Below are positions 34,568 to 46,839 of a DNA stretch of 64,000 nucleotides, one piece after another. Below the pieces are notes generated by a model. The model saw only the letters and a list, made by a program, of their open reading frames with translations, searched no databases and was not told where the DNA came from. The DNA is from Spiroplasma sp. BIUS-1. Lineage in GTDB: Bacteria; Bacillota_I; Bacilli_A; Mycoplasmatales; Mycoplasmataceae. The position numbers and the translations under genes were made by a program. The stretch lies in assembly GCF_010365805.1 (NCBI RefSeq), contig NZ_CP048386.1, positions 310,001-374,000 of the forward strand, written 5' to 3'. Position 1 is the first letter of the stretch; each line of letters begins with the position of its first letter.

Positions 34568-37069
34568 AACTCTTTTAATAGAAGTAACTTTTCAATCAGT
34601 GCTATCTATATTTAAATTTAATTTTACTTCATAATTAAATGATTTATGTGTTTTTGGATCTGTGTAAGTGGTTACATAAGTAATACCCGCTTCAACATTT
34701 CCTTCATCAATTCCATAATAAGATTTAACTTTTGTTTTAAAGTTTTTGCTTTGAATTAATGTTTTATATACTTTGTTTGAAACATCTTTTTTAACATTAT
34801 TTACATTAGCAAATCCTTTTACTATTTGATCTAATAAGCTATCGATAGATTTGTCATCTATTATATTTTTTAAACCTAATAATAGAGAATTATCTCTAAA
34901 TGCTGTGTTTATTTGTTTTCCGTTTTCATCAAAATCTGTTCCTAAAGCACTCATTGCAGCTTTAGAACCTTTAACTTTATTGTTTTCTTTGCCATCAATT
35001 GAAATATAAATTCCTTTTGCATTTGAAGCAACCATTAATACTTGTAAAGCTGTGTATCCATCTTTTTCTTCATAAGAAAGAGGGTTGTGTTCTGTTTTGT
35101 TTTCTCCTTCGCCATAGTACATTTTGTATTTGTTATAAACTAAAGCGCTTGAAATGTCTTGTAAACCTTTTGCAAGTCCTGTTGATTCTTCTTTAAGTTT
35201 TTTATATCTTTGAGTATTTGAACTAGAAGAATTTATTGCATTGTAAATTAATTCCATAATTTCTGAAATTGTTTTACCTTTATAAACAGGACCTTCAAGT
35301 ATTGTTTGAAGAGATATGTTTTTATCTCCTCCGATAATGTCTTTTAGCATTGTTGAATCTTTACTTCATAATGCATCTCAGGCGTTTTTCATTATTTTAA
35401 TTGATTCATTAGATAGGGTGAATGGTAGTTTTGCCCCAAATGTTTCCAATAAACCTTGTATCCCACTTATATCCTTGTTTAATATTATTTTGTCAATAAG
35501 CGCTTTGAAAATGTTTCCTACATGGTTGGGTCCAACGCCCGCTACATTTATTTTTAAAAAAACAGCAATACCATTACCTATAGCAAAAAGGAGTGGTGAC
35601 AATCCTTCTTGACCTCCATAATTGAGTCCTAAAGTAAATGCTGAACCTATTAATCTCGCAATCCAAGCAGCTGTAGATTCTGTATAAGATAGATCTATTC
35701 TACCATCGTTTGTACCGGCACTTTCAAATAAAAGTGCAAATAATTTTATAAGATTATATCCATTTTCATCAGAAGTTAAAGATATTCTCAAATTATTTAT
35801 TAAAATCTTTGTGCTAAAATTATGCTTGTTAAAACTTTCATTTCCTAATTTAATTAAGAAATCCTGATTCCTATTTTTTTTAATAGAATTGTTATCAAAT
35901 AAATCTTGATTATTTTGTGCAACATTTGTTTCAAAATCAACACTTGTTATTCTTTGTAAAATTCCTGCAACTACAAATAAAATATCAGGAATTATTGTGA
36001 TTATATTTGAAGTGTTAATATTAGACATATTCTTAAAGAATCCCGCCATAACTTCTCCAAATTGTTTTTCAAAGTTATAATCAACATCTTTATATAATTC
36101 ATCTTTATCTGTTATTACTTTATCGTTTTGTCCTGAAAGAGTAGCGAATATATTGTAAAGTCTTTTGTTTGTAGCATTCATAACTTGCTTGTTAGTCATG
36201 TTTTGTTTATTGTCCATTGTTAAAATTGAATTAACTAATGTATCTAAAAGAGGGGTTAATATATCAAAATAGTTTAATAATTCTAATAAACCTGTTATTA
36301 AAGGTAAGAAATTAATAGAAGAAAGAGTTGACATTATTCCATCTAATAAAGATGTTTTTCCTTCTTTTAGATCATTTAAGAAATTAATGTTTAGTAAATT
36401 TGATATTGCACCATATGCAAAATTTGATTTTGATAAAGCTTTTATCAAGATAGCTAATGGTTCTGAAGCACTGCTTAAAATGCTTGAAATACCTTCCATT
36501 TTATCTTTTGAAACACTACCAATACTACTTTCTGATAAAGGAAGTTGTCCTAAAACACCTTCTAATAAACCTGATATGCTTGGATTAATTCCACCATTTG
36601 ATTTAATAGCACTTATAACTAAAGTTAACATGCTACCAATTGAATCAGCTGGTCCGTTTGGTGATTTAACTTTATCTGTTAAAAATTCCTTATCTGAATA
36701 ACTAGCGTTTGAAGGGTGATCTCAATTATTAATATCTTTTCTATTAAATCCTTGTTTTCCAAAATAATTATTTTTTAAAGACCCAACTGTTGTTTGGTTA
36801 TCTGTTTTAAAACCTGGCATTAAATCGTTTGCTTTACTTGAACTTATCAAACCATATAAATAGTCTGCATCGTATGGAAGTCCATCATTTAGTTCTTGAC
36901 TTGCGTTTTGAATCATTACTCCACGTAAAACTGTTGAAGAAACGTTTGTTAGATTATTAACTTTATTCTTAATTGAAGTTAATTTATTGTTAACTGTACT
37001 ACAACTTGCAACACTTGCTGTTGAAGCTGTAATAGATATTATTCCAAGTATGGAAATTAGCTTTTTCAT
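34565..37069 (-). CDS. Large surface lipoprotein, paralog A, 834 aa
   Basis: The N-terminus is a Mollicutes lipoprotein signal: MKKLISILGIISITAS, then a lipobox with Cys23 (SVASC). The mature protein would be anchored in the outer leaflet of the membrane. The rest is Asn/Ser/Leu-rich with long helical repeats and a C-terminal beta segment (ITYVTTYTDPKTHKSF). It is clearly paralogous to the adjacent gene at 37187-39610 at both ends: LRG-QNASQ near the N-terminus, KGSKAAM-ALGTD and SIKR/K near the C-terminus. It resembles the Mollicutes paralogous lipoproteins called MOLPALP in some annotations; I am fairly but not fully sure. Function unknown. TGA Trp codons join all fragments. Confidence 0.88.
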
Positions 37070-37163
37070 TTTCCCGACTACTCCTGTTCACTCTTAAAAA
37101 AATTATATAATAAAAATGTAAAAGAGTTTTTATTATTATAAAATATTTTACTAAAATAGGGGA

Positions 37164-37188
37164 TAAAAAAAGTCTTTGATAAGACTTT
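37164..37188 (-). terminator. Terminator of lipoprotein paralog B
   Basis: AAAGTCTT and AAGACTTT form the stem. On the minus strand it is followed by T residues and overlaps the stop codon. Confidence 0.75.
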
Positions 37189-39610
37189 ATATTTTTTTAA
37201 TTGAATTTATTTTTCATGAATTAGCGTCAGTTTTAAGTATTAATTGTATTTCATATACATAATTTTTATTTGTAAAAGGATCAATATAGGTGGTTTTATA
37301 TGTTATGTTTTGTTCTTTGTTTGCTTCATCAATGTTGGAGTGACTTACTAATTTAGTTTTAAAGTTTTCATCTTGAATAAGTTTTTTATAAACGCTATTA
37401 GATACACCATCATTTATTTTTTGAATATCTGTAAACGCTTTTTCAACATCATCTAAAATTCCTGTTGTTATTTGATCATCAAATATATATTCAACCCCAG
37501 CTAAAATAGAGTTTTGTCTAAATTTGTTTGTTTGAACTCCATTCGAAGAATAATCTGTTCCTAAAGCGTTCATGGCCGCTTTAGAACCTTTAACGTTTTC
37601 ATTTATCTCATTGTCACCATTTTTTAAATAGACGCCATTTTTGCTAGAAGATATAATAAATGCTTGTAAAGCGTTGTATTTTTTATACTGACTTTCTAGA
37701 GGTACAAGAACTCCTTTTTCTTTGTATCAAAGAGTGTAATTGTCTTCTTTAAGTGAATTTGAAAGGATATTTAATCCTGTTTTCATTTTATCTCCATTAT
37801 TTTCTTGTTCATTTCCGCTAGAAACTATATTTTCATAAATTAAATTGATAATTTCTGAAATTTTCAAACCAGCTATTACTGGGTTGTCGAATAGTGAAAA
37901 TAAACTAATTTGTTTTCCTGTTATGTCTTTTAATAGAGTAGAATCTTTATCTCAAAGAGCATTAAAGAAGTGTTTTAATTGTCTTGTTGAATTGTCACTT
38001 ATTTTTATATCTATTTCAATTCCAAGACCTTTTATTATTTCGATGACTTCTCTTAGCCCGCTTAAGTCGGAGTTGAATCCTAAACCATCTCCAATAACTC
38101 ATCTAAGAAGGTTACCTATTTGATCTCCACCAATTCCAAAGAAACTTCATCCCTTTCAAACAGCTATTCCTTTACCTATTCCATATAGCAAAGAAGAGTA
38201 ATTGTTTTTTTGATTTTGCCCAATAAATGGTGAAGAAATTTTTGATATTAATGAAAGCATATTTATGTTCTCATCAATATTTGTCACTTTTTCTCCTGAA
38301 TTGAATAGCATATAAAATAGTTTTTGAAGTTGTTTTCCGTTTTTGTTTAAATTTGTATCTGTAATGGTTTTAAGATTTTTAAGCAATATTTCTGTTTTAA
38401 AAGGAACTGCTTTTAATGTTTTTTTATTTAATTCACTTAAAAAGTCATTATTAGATTGAGAAGAGCTAAATAAGTTTTCATCACTTATGGGATCATATTG
38501 AGAAAAATCAATAGAAGAAATATATCTTAAAAAACCAGCTATAACAAATAGTAAATCTTTTATGTTTTCAGGTACTTCTAAAATAGGGGTAATAACAGAT
38601 TTAAAATCTGTTATTTTTGAATCATTGCTCAAACTTTTTAAGAACTTTCCTATTACATCTCCTAAATTTTTATCGAAATTTTTTACTAAATCAGAGTAAA
38701 TTTTATTATCTGCTATTATATTTTTATCTTGACCAGAACTTCTTGCAAAAATATTGTTAACTCTGTTTAAAGAAGCGTTTAAAATCATTTGACCTGTAAG
38801 TTCATCTTGGTTTTTATCCATAGTCAAAATAGTGTTTACTAGTAAATCAAGAACTTTGTCAAAGCCTTCAAAGTTAGTTTCATCAATAAAGTTTTTTACT
38901 CCTTTTAAAATTTCTTCTTGATTTTTTTCTTTTACAGCATTTTCAAATTCAGAATTAAAGAAATTCTTTAAAACTGAGTAAAATGCATTTGAGTTTTGTA
39001 AAAAACCAAGAGCATTTGTTAAAGGAACAGCTAACTTTCCAATTAGATCTGCAATTGGATTTATTGTTTCTGGGTTTAATTTTTCTGCTAAATCATCATT
39101 TAATCCAAGTTCAGGAATTACTCCTTGAATTAAACCTGATATACTTGGGTGAATTCCACCATTAGTTTTTAAAACACTTGAAATTATTACAAAAATTGCT
39201 GACACTTTGTCTAAAGAACTTTTTGGTGATTTAACGCTATCTGTTAAGAAATTATTATTTAAATCGTTGTTTATAGCATTTCTGCTTAAATCTTGATTAT
39301 CAAAATATGTTTCGTGTAAATGACTTATTCTTGTTTCACCATCAGTCTTTATTTTTGGTGTCAAATCATTTGCTTTTGAATTTCCTATTAAATCATTCAA
39401 ATAATTTGAGTCGAATGCTAGTTTTGATGCATTGTCCTGACTTGCATTTTGAACTATACTTCCTCTTAATAGAGTAGAAGAAATATTCATTAAGTTTTCA
39501 ACTTTATTCTTTATAGATTGTTTTTTCAAATTTACCATGCTACAGCTTGTTACACTAAAAGTAGAAGCTGTCATACTTATAACACCTAACATAGTCAATA
39601 ACTTTTTCAT
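37187..39610 (-). CDS. Large surface lipoprotein, paralog B, 807 aa
   Basis: The N-terminus has the Mollicutes lipoprotein signal MKKLLTMLGVISMTAS and a lipobox ending in Cys23 (SVTSC). It is paralogous to the next gene on the same strand (34565-37069). Shared features are the SIKNKV-NL segment after the lipid Cys, NGGI-PSISGL near residue 150, VNTILTMD near 260, and a C-terminal ITYKTTYIDPFTNKNY segment. I checked the 37574-38155 stretch codon by codon; only TGA (Trp) interrupts it, so the gene is intact. Ribosome site GGGGGA. It diverges from the giant permease gene, and its 5' region carries a TATAAT at 39637-39632. Function unknown; surface exposure is inferred. Confidence 0.9.
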
Positions 39611-39652
39611 TTTTATCCCCCGATATGTTTTATTATATTTTTTAATTATGGT

Positions 39653-39691
39653 AAAATTCTTTTGGAATATTAAAAGAATTTTATTTTTTTT
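39653..39691 (+). terminator. Perfect hairpin plus T-run between divergent promoters
   Basis: An 11-bp perfect inverted repeat (AAAATTCTTTT and its complement, 8-base loop) is followed by a T run on the plus strand. No gene ends here, so it may insulate the two divergent promoters or end a short transcript. Confidence 0.6.
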
Positions 39692-39708
39692 AAAGTAAAA
39701 GTATTAAA

Positions 39709-39737
39709 TTGAAAAAAAAAAAAAAAAAATCTATAAT
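39709..39737 (+). promoter_or_regulatory. Permease promoter with poly-A spacer (candidate phase-variable)
   Basis: TTGAAA (39709-39714) and TATAAT (39732-39737) are exactly 17 bases apart. The spacer is 15 A followed by TC. The A tract as a whole is 18 bases (39712-39729) because three of its A are in the -35. Gain or loss of an A would change spacing and promoter strength. Confidence 0.78.
39712..39729 (+). repeat. Homopolymeric A18 tract
   Basis: Eighteen consecutive A residues, the longest homopolymer I noticed in the window. Confidence 0.97.
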
Positions 39738-39768
39738 ATTAAAATGATTCAAGTCGGGAATGAAAAAA

Positions 39769-42700
39769 ATGAAAAAGTCGATTTTTTTATACTTAAAACA
39801 AGGTGTAAAAGGTGTATTGAAGTTCAAAATACAATTCATTGTAATTGTTATTTTGAGTTTTTTAGCTACCTTTATTTTAAGTACTTCTTTATCTGCGACA
39901 AGCAGATTAAAAAATGACTATAACCAGACAATGTCTAAAATGGACCCTTTTAGTTATGTTTCTCAAACAACTGTTGGTACTGAAACTTCAGAAGATGCAT
40001 CTACAAATATAATGGCGCCAATGGATATTTTAAATAATCAATTTTTATATGTGAAAGATTCGACAGATCCAAGTAGTAAGCTCAATAATAAAGCGATTGA
40101 GCTAAATTATAATTTAAGCAGTTTTGAAGGTCAACCAGGCTACGACGAAACTTTTTTAACAAAAACATTTAAAGATACAACAGTTCAATCAGATTTTTTA
40201 AAAATGTTAGAAGATAAAGAATTTTGAGGCACTATTTTTGATTATCAATACGATGCAAAAAATGATAAAGTGACCTGAAATCCATATGGTGTGGTTGGTG
40301 CTGCGGATGACTCTTCAAGTGTTTATCTTTCTGGTAAAGATGATAATTCTAAAATTAAAATTTTTTACACAAACACAATTGAAGTTTTGAAAGAAAATTA
40401 TTTAGAAGACTTGTTTAAAACTGAAAGAACACCTGATTATTTAAAAAATACTTTATTTTATGAATTAAAAAATAAAGGGATAATAACAATTGATAATTTT
40501 AAAATAAATGGTAACAATATAAAGTTAACTGATGAACAAGATCGTGATATTTATAATAGGTATCTTTATTTTTCTCTTGAAACATTTTTAAGACAACTTA
40601 TAAAAGCAGCTACAGAATATCCTATTTACTGAATTAATAAAGCTATTTCTTTTGAAGGCACAACTAAGGATAGAGATTCTGTTGTTACTTCATTTAATAA
40701 AAATAAAGAAAAAGTAGGATTTGAATTCTTAACTGATGAATCAACACAAAAAACTCAATTCGCATCAACTATTTTTGCATGAATTTTTGGTATGGGACCA
40801 TCAATTGAAGAATATAAAATTAAGGATGACAATGAAGTTGCTAAAAAATTTTTAGTAGAGAATGATGAAAAACCATGATCTAATAACATAGATTTGTCTA
40901 ATCCAGAAGGAAACTTCTTATCAAGTAAAGATGAAGTTTTTGAAAAGGGTATGAGAGGAAGTTTTTCTCAAATTATTACTTCTAAGGATAAAAGTGGAAA
41001 TATCACAAGTTTAAGCAAAACATTTAACACAAATTACCTTAGACATTACGAAAAAGAAGGTATAGAGTCAAAAGTTGGTAGTGGAACTAGTTTTACTGAT
41101 TTAGATTATTATACAGAATATACATATAACAATATAAAACCAGCTAGAGCATACTTTATGAAACAAGAATTATTGGCTCAAGCAATGGGGTTTGACTATA
41201 AACCAAGAGCTGAAGTTGAATATACAGACAATATAAGTGAAGTAACTTATAGAATTGTTGATGTTGAAAGTCAATGAAAAGATGATTTAACTTTATATGA
41301 AGGTAATATGCCAAGAACAGGAAATGAAATCCTTTTAAATGCTCAATATGCAAAATCAAATAAATATAAATTGGGAGATAATATTAAAGTTGGAGGAAAT
41401 AACTTTGTTATTTCAGGATTTGCATCAGAGCCATTAACATATTATCCAATGGCAAATACAACAAATCCTTTACCAAATAGTAAAAAAAGTGCTATTGTAT
41501 ATGCTAATAAAAGTGCTTTAGACAAAATAATAACAAGCGACTTGTCTAAAACTGCTACAAAAACAATGTATTCAATTATCACTTATAAAGACAAAGAAAA
41601 CAAAACAAATATGACAAATGATTTGAATAAACTAAGAGCATATTCATTTACAAATATGGTTGAAGTATATAATTCTTATAATTTTGTTTCAAAAACTACA
41701 AATGAATTAAACGAATCAGAGTTAATTCAACATTACTCTGCTTTTGAAAGTAGTAATTTAAAATTAAACTGAACAATAGCTCCACAAATGATTTCTGGAT
41801 TTAAAATAGCTTCAATAATTTTCTCTGTATTAATATTTGCAATAACAATAGTTGCAACTATTGTAGCTGTTAAAAAAACAGTGCAATTAAATGCAGGAGA
41901 AATAGGTATTCTAAAAGCAATGGGTGCTGGAACTGGTGAAATTTCATCTTCATATTTATCTTATGGTGTTATAGTTGTTCTTTGTGTTGTTCCTTTTGCT
42001 TGAATATTAGGATCTGTAATTCAAGAGTTTTTAACTAAAGTCTTTTTACAATTTGCAGGTGGGCAGTCCAATTTAATAATATTTAGTCCGATTGCACTTA
42101 TAATATCTGTTGCAACATTTGGAGTTCTGTTATGTGCAATTTCTTTTGCAACAGCATTTAAGTTAGTTAAGAGACCAACTTTAGAAATCATGAATAAAGT
42201 TGAAAGAGTAAAAAGAATAGAGTGAATGGATAAAACTAAAAACTGAATCACTAGAAAAAGATCATTTTCTTGAAAATTCAGTTTAGAGTTAGCAATATCT
42301 GGTTTTTCAAAAACAATTGCATCTGCTGTGACGGTGTTTTTCGCAGGTTTCCTAGTATCTTTTGGTCTAACTGTACCTGGTTTAGTTCAAAATGTTGTAG
42401 GAAGTTATTATAAAAATGTTAACTATTCTAACTCTATAGAAAATAGAGACTTAATAGGTAATGCTCCGCTTGCAAAAACATCATTGCAAGCAACAAAAGA
42501 AGTAGATGAATATGAAAAAAATTTATTTGACAGTAAAAATATCTTTGGAAATGGAATTAGCAAGATTTCTAAAAATGTCACTGATTTTTCATCAACAACA
42601 GATTCTTCTGCAATTCCTCAAATACTTTTATCTCAAGGAACAAATGGAAATGATTTGACTGCTAAATGGGTTTATGAAACTATTCAAGGAGTTTCATCTG

Positions 42701-44973
42701 AGCAAAGTTTAGCAAATGATAAAGATCAAAACTCTTTAATTGCTATTATTGCAAGTTTACTTGGTAACAATATAAGTCAACTTGTCGGAAAAGGTATACA
42801 AATAGCTGATATTCAAAAAATTATTGAATGAATTATCCACTCTGATGTATATGGAACAGGCGAAAACCAGTCAGAAAGAGTTAAAAAAATTGATGAAGTA
42901 TCAGGGTTGTTGACAAATGGTCTTCCAGCTTTATTAACAAACTTTATAAATGGTTCTTCAACATCAGAAGGTGATTGAAAAGAGCAAATAATAAATATTA
43001 TTATTTCTCAAACTCCAGCTTATATAAAACAATATGTTACAAAATCTGAGAATAGACTAAACAACTTCCAATTTGGATGACAAATAAACAAATACATACC
43101 TGGAGTAGACAATGTTTATACAAATTTAAATGTAATTGGAAAAAACAATAAAAATGTTCAAATTACAGGTCTTCAAAATACACAAAATGCTTTTAATATC
43201 TCAAAAGAAGTGAGTGATAAAACATTTATGAATGATTATCAAGCTCACTTAATTGAAAGATTGATAAAAGGTGATAAAACTCTAACACCAGATGAATATT
43301 CATCAATTTCAAACTTTTATCATGATAAAAATTTAGTTATACCAGTTGTTTCAAATGATCAAGCAGATTTCAATTTAGATTCAAACTGAAATAACTTAAC
43401 TAATCCTAGAATCAATAAATCTAGATTAGTTTTAAGAAATGGAAATATTAATATACCAAATCAAGCTTGAATGTATGATGATGGTGACTGAATGAAATAT
43501 CAAGATCCAAGCTATAGAGATGCCCAAAACAATGGTTATATTGAAATGGATAATTTATCTGCAAGTAGATTTACTTATGCGCCTATTTTTGAACAAACCG
43601 GATTTAATCTAGCAAAAAATGATGATTTAAAACTAAAAAACAATGCGTATGGTTTTTATGACTTGCAATCTGAATGGACTAAAGATGGAGAAAAACTTGA
43701 ACTTAACGTTAGACCTTATTATTCATATGATAATGTTACAATGTTCTTCCCTGAAAAATATTATTCAATGTTTGAAAATTTAATAAATAAAGGTAACGTA
43801 GATAAAACTCAATGATTTCAAAAAGATGCGACTTCTTTTGTTCCTGAAGCTACAAAAAAAGCTTGAGAAAAAACAAACGGAATAAGTCCAACTTCTAAAT
43901 ACTTTGCAATAAAACCTTATTCTTACTACTTTGACTCTTCTGGAAATTACGCTAGAGAATCAGAAAACTTATCAGGAACACCTGTTAACTATATAACTAA
44001 AGGTTTAGAAAATTTTTATTCTAGAACTTTAAGGGATATAGAAGGGCCAATTGGTTTTGGAAGTGCTGACTTAAATTGAACTAATGACAATATTAAAAAT
44101 ATTACATTTAAAAGAGTTGGTACAATAGGGGTTTATGGAAATCCAATTGTAATTGCAGATCAAAACATCGTAAACCTTCTTAGTGGTTATGGTATTTCTA
44201 AATATGTACCATTTAATATGCAATATGAAGAAAAAGTTTCAGGTAAATATACTCTAAATGGAGTAGAAATACAAACATACAAATATCGTGATCCAATTGA
44301 GTATGTTACAGATACAAAAACTCAAAAATGAGGTCAAGACAAACTTGTTTTTGGTCAAAACGATCATCAAAGAAGTATAAGACCAAGCAATTGGTTCACT
44401 GGTGTTTATTCAAATGCTGTAGAACCTTACTTTATAACTTCACAAGCATCATTTTCAAGAAGTACAAAAGCAGGACAAGATACATTGAATGGCTCAAACT
44501 ACGGTTCAAGTTCACTAGAACTGAGAAGTACAAAATTGCTAAGTCAACAAAAAACATTGATTTTCCAATTATCATCAATAATTCTTACATTAGCTTCTAT
44601 TGCAATTTCATTAATGATAATTATCATGATACTTACAATTACACTTATAAATGACTTATATGTAAATCAGTATAAAAAATTCATGGTTGTTATGAAGTCA
44701 ATTGGATACTCAAACAAAAGTATTGTTAGATATACATTCTCAACAGTTACAGTTCTTTCTGGATTATTCTATATTCTGGGGGTGGCTACAAACTTTGCTG
44801 TTATATTGATTGTGTTTAACATAGTAAGTAAAAATATTGGATCGATACCATTTGGATTTACTTGATGAAGTCCAATATTGGCAATTTTATTAGTGTTTGG
44901 AGCATTCTTTGCTTCAATTGCAATTACAACTAGAAAAATTAGAAAAGAATCACCTTCAACATTAATGAATTAA
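39769..44973 (+). CDS. Giant FtsX/MacB-type ABC transporter permease, 1734 aa
   Basis: Two FtsX-like units are fused. Each has one leading helix, a large extracytoplasmic region (about 630 and 730 residues) and three further helices: helices near residues 18-40, 677-800 (three), 848-870, 1597-1630, 1655-1685 and 1700-1725. The cytoplasmic loop ELNAGEIGILKAMGA-type motif is present (QLNAGEIGILKAMGAG), and MVVMKSIGYSNKSI is its second copy. These are FtsX-domain hallmarks for coupling to an ABC ATPase, but none is adjacent. ATG 39760 is also possible but abuts GGGA; 39769 gives nine-base spacing. I read 42841-43500 and 43801-44530 codon by codon; only TGA interrupts. Probably exports or assembles surface lipoproteins; inferred from position. 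Confidence 0.9.
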
Positions 44974-44998
44974 AAAAACACCTTTGGGTGTTTTTTTG
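44972..44998 (+). terminator. Intrinsic terminator after the giant permease
   Basis: AAAACACC pairs with GGTGTTTT around TTTG, with T run. Confidence 0.85.
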
Positions 44999-45020
44999 TA
45001 TTTAGTCTATTAAATAAACC

Positions 45021-45050
45021 TTTAAAAATGTTTTAAAAATATGATATAAT
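45021..45050 (+). promoter_or_regulatory. Promoter of the gene at 45080
   Basis: TTTAAA (45021-45026) and an extended -10 TGA-TATAAT (45042-45050) with 18-base spacing. Confidence 0.6.
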
Positions 45051-45079
45051 TTTAACAAATAACAAAAGGAGCTTTAATT

Positions 45080-45607
45080 ATGAGTGAAAAAGTATACCAA
45101 TTAAATTCAGACCAAATCGGAGTAGTTAACTTCCCAGAACCTTGATTCTTAGTGCATTTCGAAGTTGAAGGGGAAGTTGAACCTTTCCAACAATTCTTCC
45201 CATCACTTGCAGAAGGAATTCAAAAATTCCCAACTGTATTTGAAGAAAAAGTAATTAACCATTGATTATCACAAGGTGCTGAAGGACAAAAAAAATTAAG
45301 AGAATTAAAAGACTACTTAATTTCAACTTGAATGAACCCAGGAATTGAAACAATGAGAGAAGCTATGTTCCAAACTTATGGTCACCCAGAATTTAGAGAA
45401 AAAACAGGTCTTGAATTAATAGAATCAAATAATGACTTTTTAGCAGTTGTTATTGGTCACATTTGTTTAAGATACAACAAAAGTCACTTCTACTTCAAAG
45501 GACTACACATTGCAGGTAAAACTGTAGATAAAATGTTAGCTGTTAACTTTTGATCAAAAGTTAAACAAGAAGCTATGAACGATATTGGAACAACAATATT
45601 TAAATAA
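45080..45607 (+). CDS. Conserved hypothetical protein, 175 aa
   Basis: Not recognised. The protein is soluble, with several aromatic residues and one Cys (HICLRYNKSHFYFKG). It has no signal or membrane helix. Ribosome site AAAGGAG, an extended -10 promoter and codon choice (TTC, AAC, CAC frequent) point to good expression. Four TGA codons encode Trp. It stands alone between two terminators. Confidence 0.75.
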
Positions 45608-45610
45608 TAG

Positions 45611-45638
45611 AAAAAACTCAACTAATTTGAGTTTTTTT
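45611..45638 (+). terminator. Intrinsic terminator
   Basis: AAAAAACTCAA pairs with TTGAGTTTTTT, with T run. Confidence 0.83.
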
Positions 45639-45675
45639 ATTATCAATTTATAATTATTGAAAAGGAACTGTTTTT

Positions 45676-46341
45676 ATGAGTTTTAATGAAATTTTCACAA
45701 ATAAAGTAATTAATAAAAATAAGTTAATAGAATTTGGTTTTGTTTTTTCAAACAATAATTTTACTTATGAATGCAGTATATTTAATGATAATTTTCTTTT
45801 AAATGTATTTGTTGATTTAAATAACAAAGTCAATTTTAAATTGTTTGAAAAAGATACTAAAGAAGAATATGATTTAGTTCATGTAAAAAATGCAAATGGA
45901 GATTTTGTTTCAAACTTAAAGAAATTATGTAGTGAAAAACTACTGGAAATATCAAATAAATGTTTTGATATTGAAATTTATTCAAATATTCAAACAAAAA
46001 ATATTATTGAATATATGGATCAAAAATATTCAATTAAACCAAATTTTTTATGAGAAAAGCATCCAAAGTATTCGGTCTTTAAAAATAAAAAAAATGATAA
46101 ATGATTTGCATTAATAATGGAAATAAACCTAAGCAAAATAGGTTTTAAAGAAAATGAAATAGAAGAAATATTAGTTATTAAAGATTTGCCTGAAAATGTA
46201 GCCAATAAAATTGAACAAAATAATTATTATCCAGCTTATCATATGAATAAAAGTAATTGATATACAGTTATTTTAAACAATTCATTGAGTAACAACGTTT
46301 TGTATAATTTAATAGATACTAGTTATGAATTAGTTAAATAA
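45676..46341 (+). CDS. MmcQ/YjbR family protein, 221 aa
   Basis: The C-terminal half matches the MmcQ/YjbR family. It has KHPKYSVFKNKKNDKWFALIMEI, then LPENVANKIEQNNYYPAYHMNKSNWYTVILNNSL and finally LIDTSYELVK. Members have a CyaY-like fold and are predicted to bind DNA; the cellular role is poorly known. The N-terminal ~110 residues are an additional beta-rich segment. TGA codons give the conserved Trp in DKWFALIM and SNWYTV. ATG 45676 follows AAAGGAA. The gene ends at a terminator shared with the convergent DUF192-like gene. Confidence 0.82.
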
Positions 46342-46382
46342 AAACGACTTATTTAAGTATCTTTAATAAGTCGTTTTGTTTT
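46341..46382. terminator. Bidirectional terminator
   Basis: A 13-bp stem, AAAACGACTTATT and its complement, with an 11-base loop between convergent genes. On the minus strand it also overlaps the end of the DUF192-like coding region. Confidence 0.82.
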
Positions 46383-46771
46383 ATGTTTAAAAATTTATTC
46401 ATATTATTTGATAACACATAAACTGATGCTGCTTTTTCGTGAAGTTTTGTCATTTTGTTTGGATTAAAATTTGAATAAGTTTCAATAACTTGATTTTTAA
46501 TATCACAGAAAATAACATCGACTTTTTCTTTGAAACCAAATGAGTTAAAACCTTTTGAATATATTATTCTAAAACCATTTTCTGAAGAGAATTTCTCTTT
46601 GAAAATCAAAGAACTATATTTATTTGAAGGATTTCTTATTGTTCTTATATTAATATCTAATACTTCTTGGTTATGAACTAACTTTGAAGAATAGTTTTCC
46701 TTAAAAATATCTTTATTTTTATCTTTTCTAAATACCCTTGTAAGTCTTATTAATTTCTTTATTGAACCCAT
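46349..46771 (-). CDS. DUF192-like protein, 140 aa
   Basis: The pattern RTIRNPSNKYSSLIFKE, GFKEKVDVIFCDIKNQVIETYSNFNPNK and KAASVYVLSNNMNKFLNIKQNDLLKI follows the DUF192 layout (strand pairs ending in a VLE-type segment and GD-like turn). The function of this family is unknown. The frame allows GTG at 46780, but AGGTG there is better used as the ribosome site for ATG 46771. There is no signal peptide, unlike many exported DUF192 proteins. It has no Trp. It diverges from the DJ-1-like gene. Confidence 0.65.
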   Translation of the reverse strand: MGSIKKLIRLTRVFRKDKNKDIFKENYSSKLVHNQEVLDINIRTIRNPSNKYSSLIFKEKFSSENGFRIIYSKGFNSFGFKEKVDVIFCDIKNQVIETYSNFNPNKMTKLHEKAASVYVLSNNMNKFLNIKQNDLLKILK

Positions 46772-46809
46772 TTGAATCACCTAGAAATATTATAACTAAA
46801 AAATAGTAG

Positions 46810-46815
46810 TATAAT
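46810..46815 (+). promoter_or_regulatory. Promoter -10 of the DJ-1/PfpI gene
   Basis: TATAAT about 15 bases before the AGAGGA ribosome site. Confidence 0.5.
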
Positions 46816-46839
46816 ATTAAAAAGAAAAGAGGAATAATT

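Noticed and set aside
34565-39610. Lipoprotein genes as pseudogenes because of split frames
   Set aside because: The gaps contain only TCA (minus-strand TGA, Trp); 37574-38155 was checked codon by codon.
44328-44654. Out-of-frame ORF inside the giant permease
   Set aside because: The permease frame is continuous here and encodes membrane helices; the other frame has no ribosome site.
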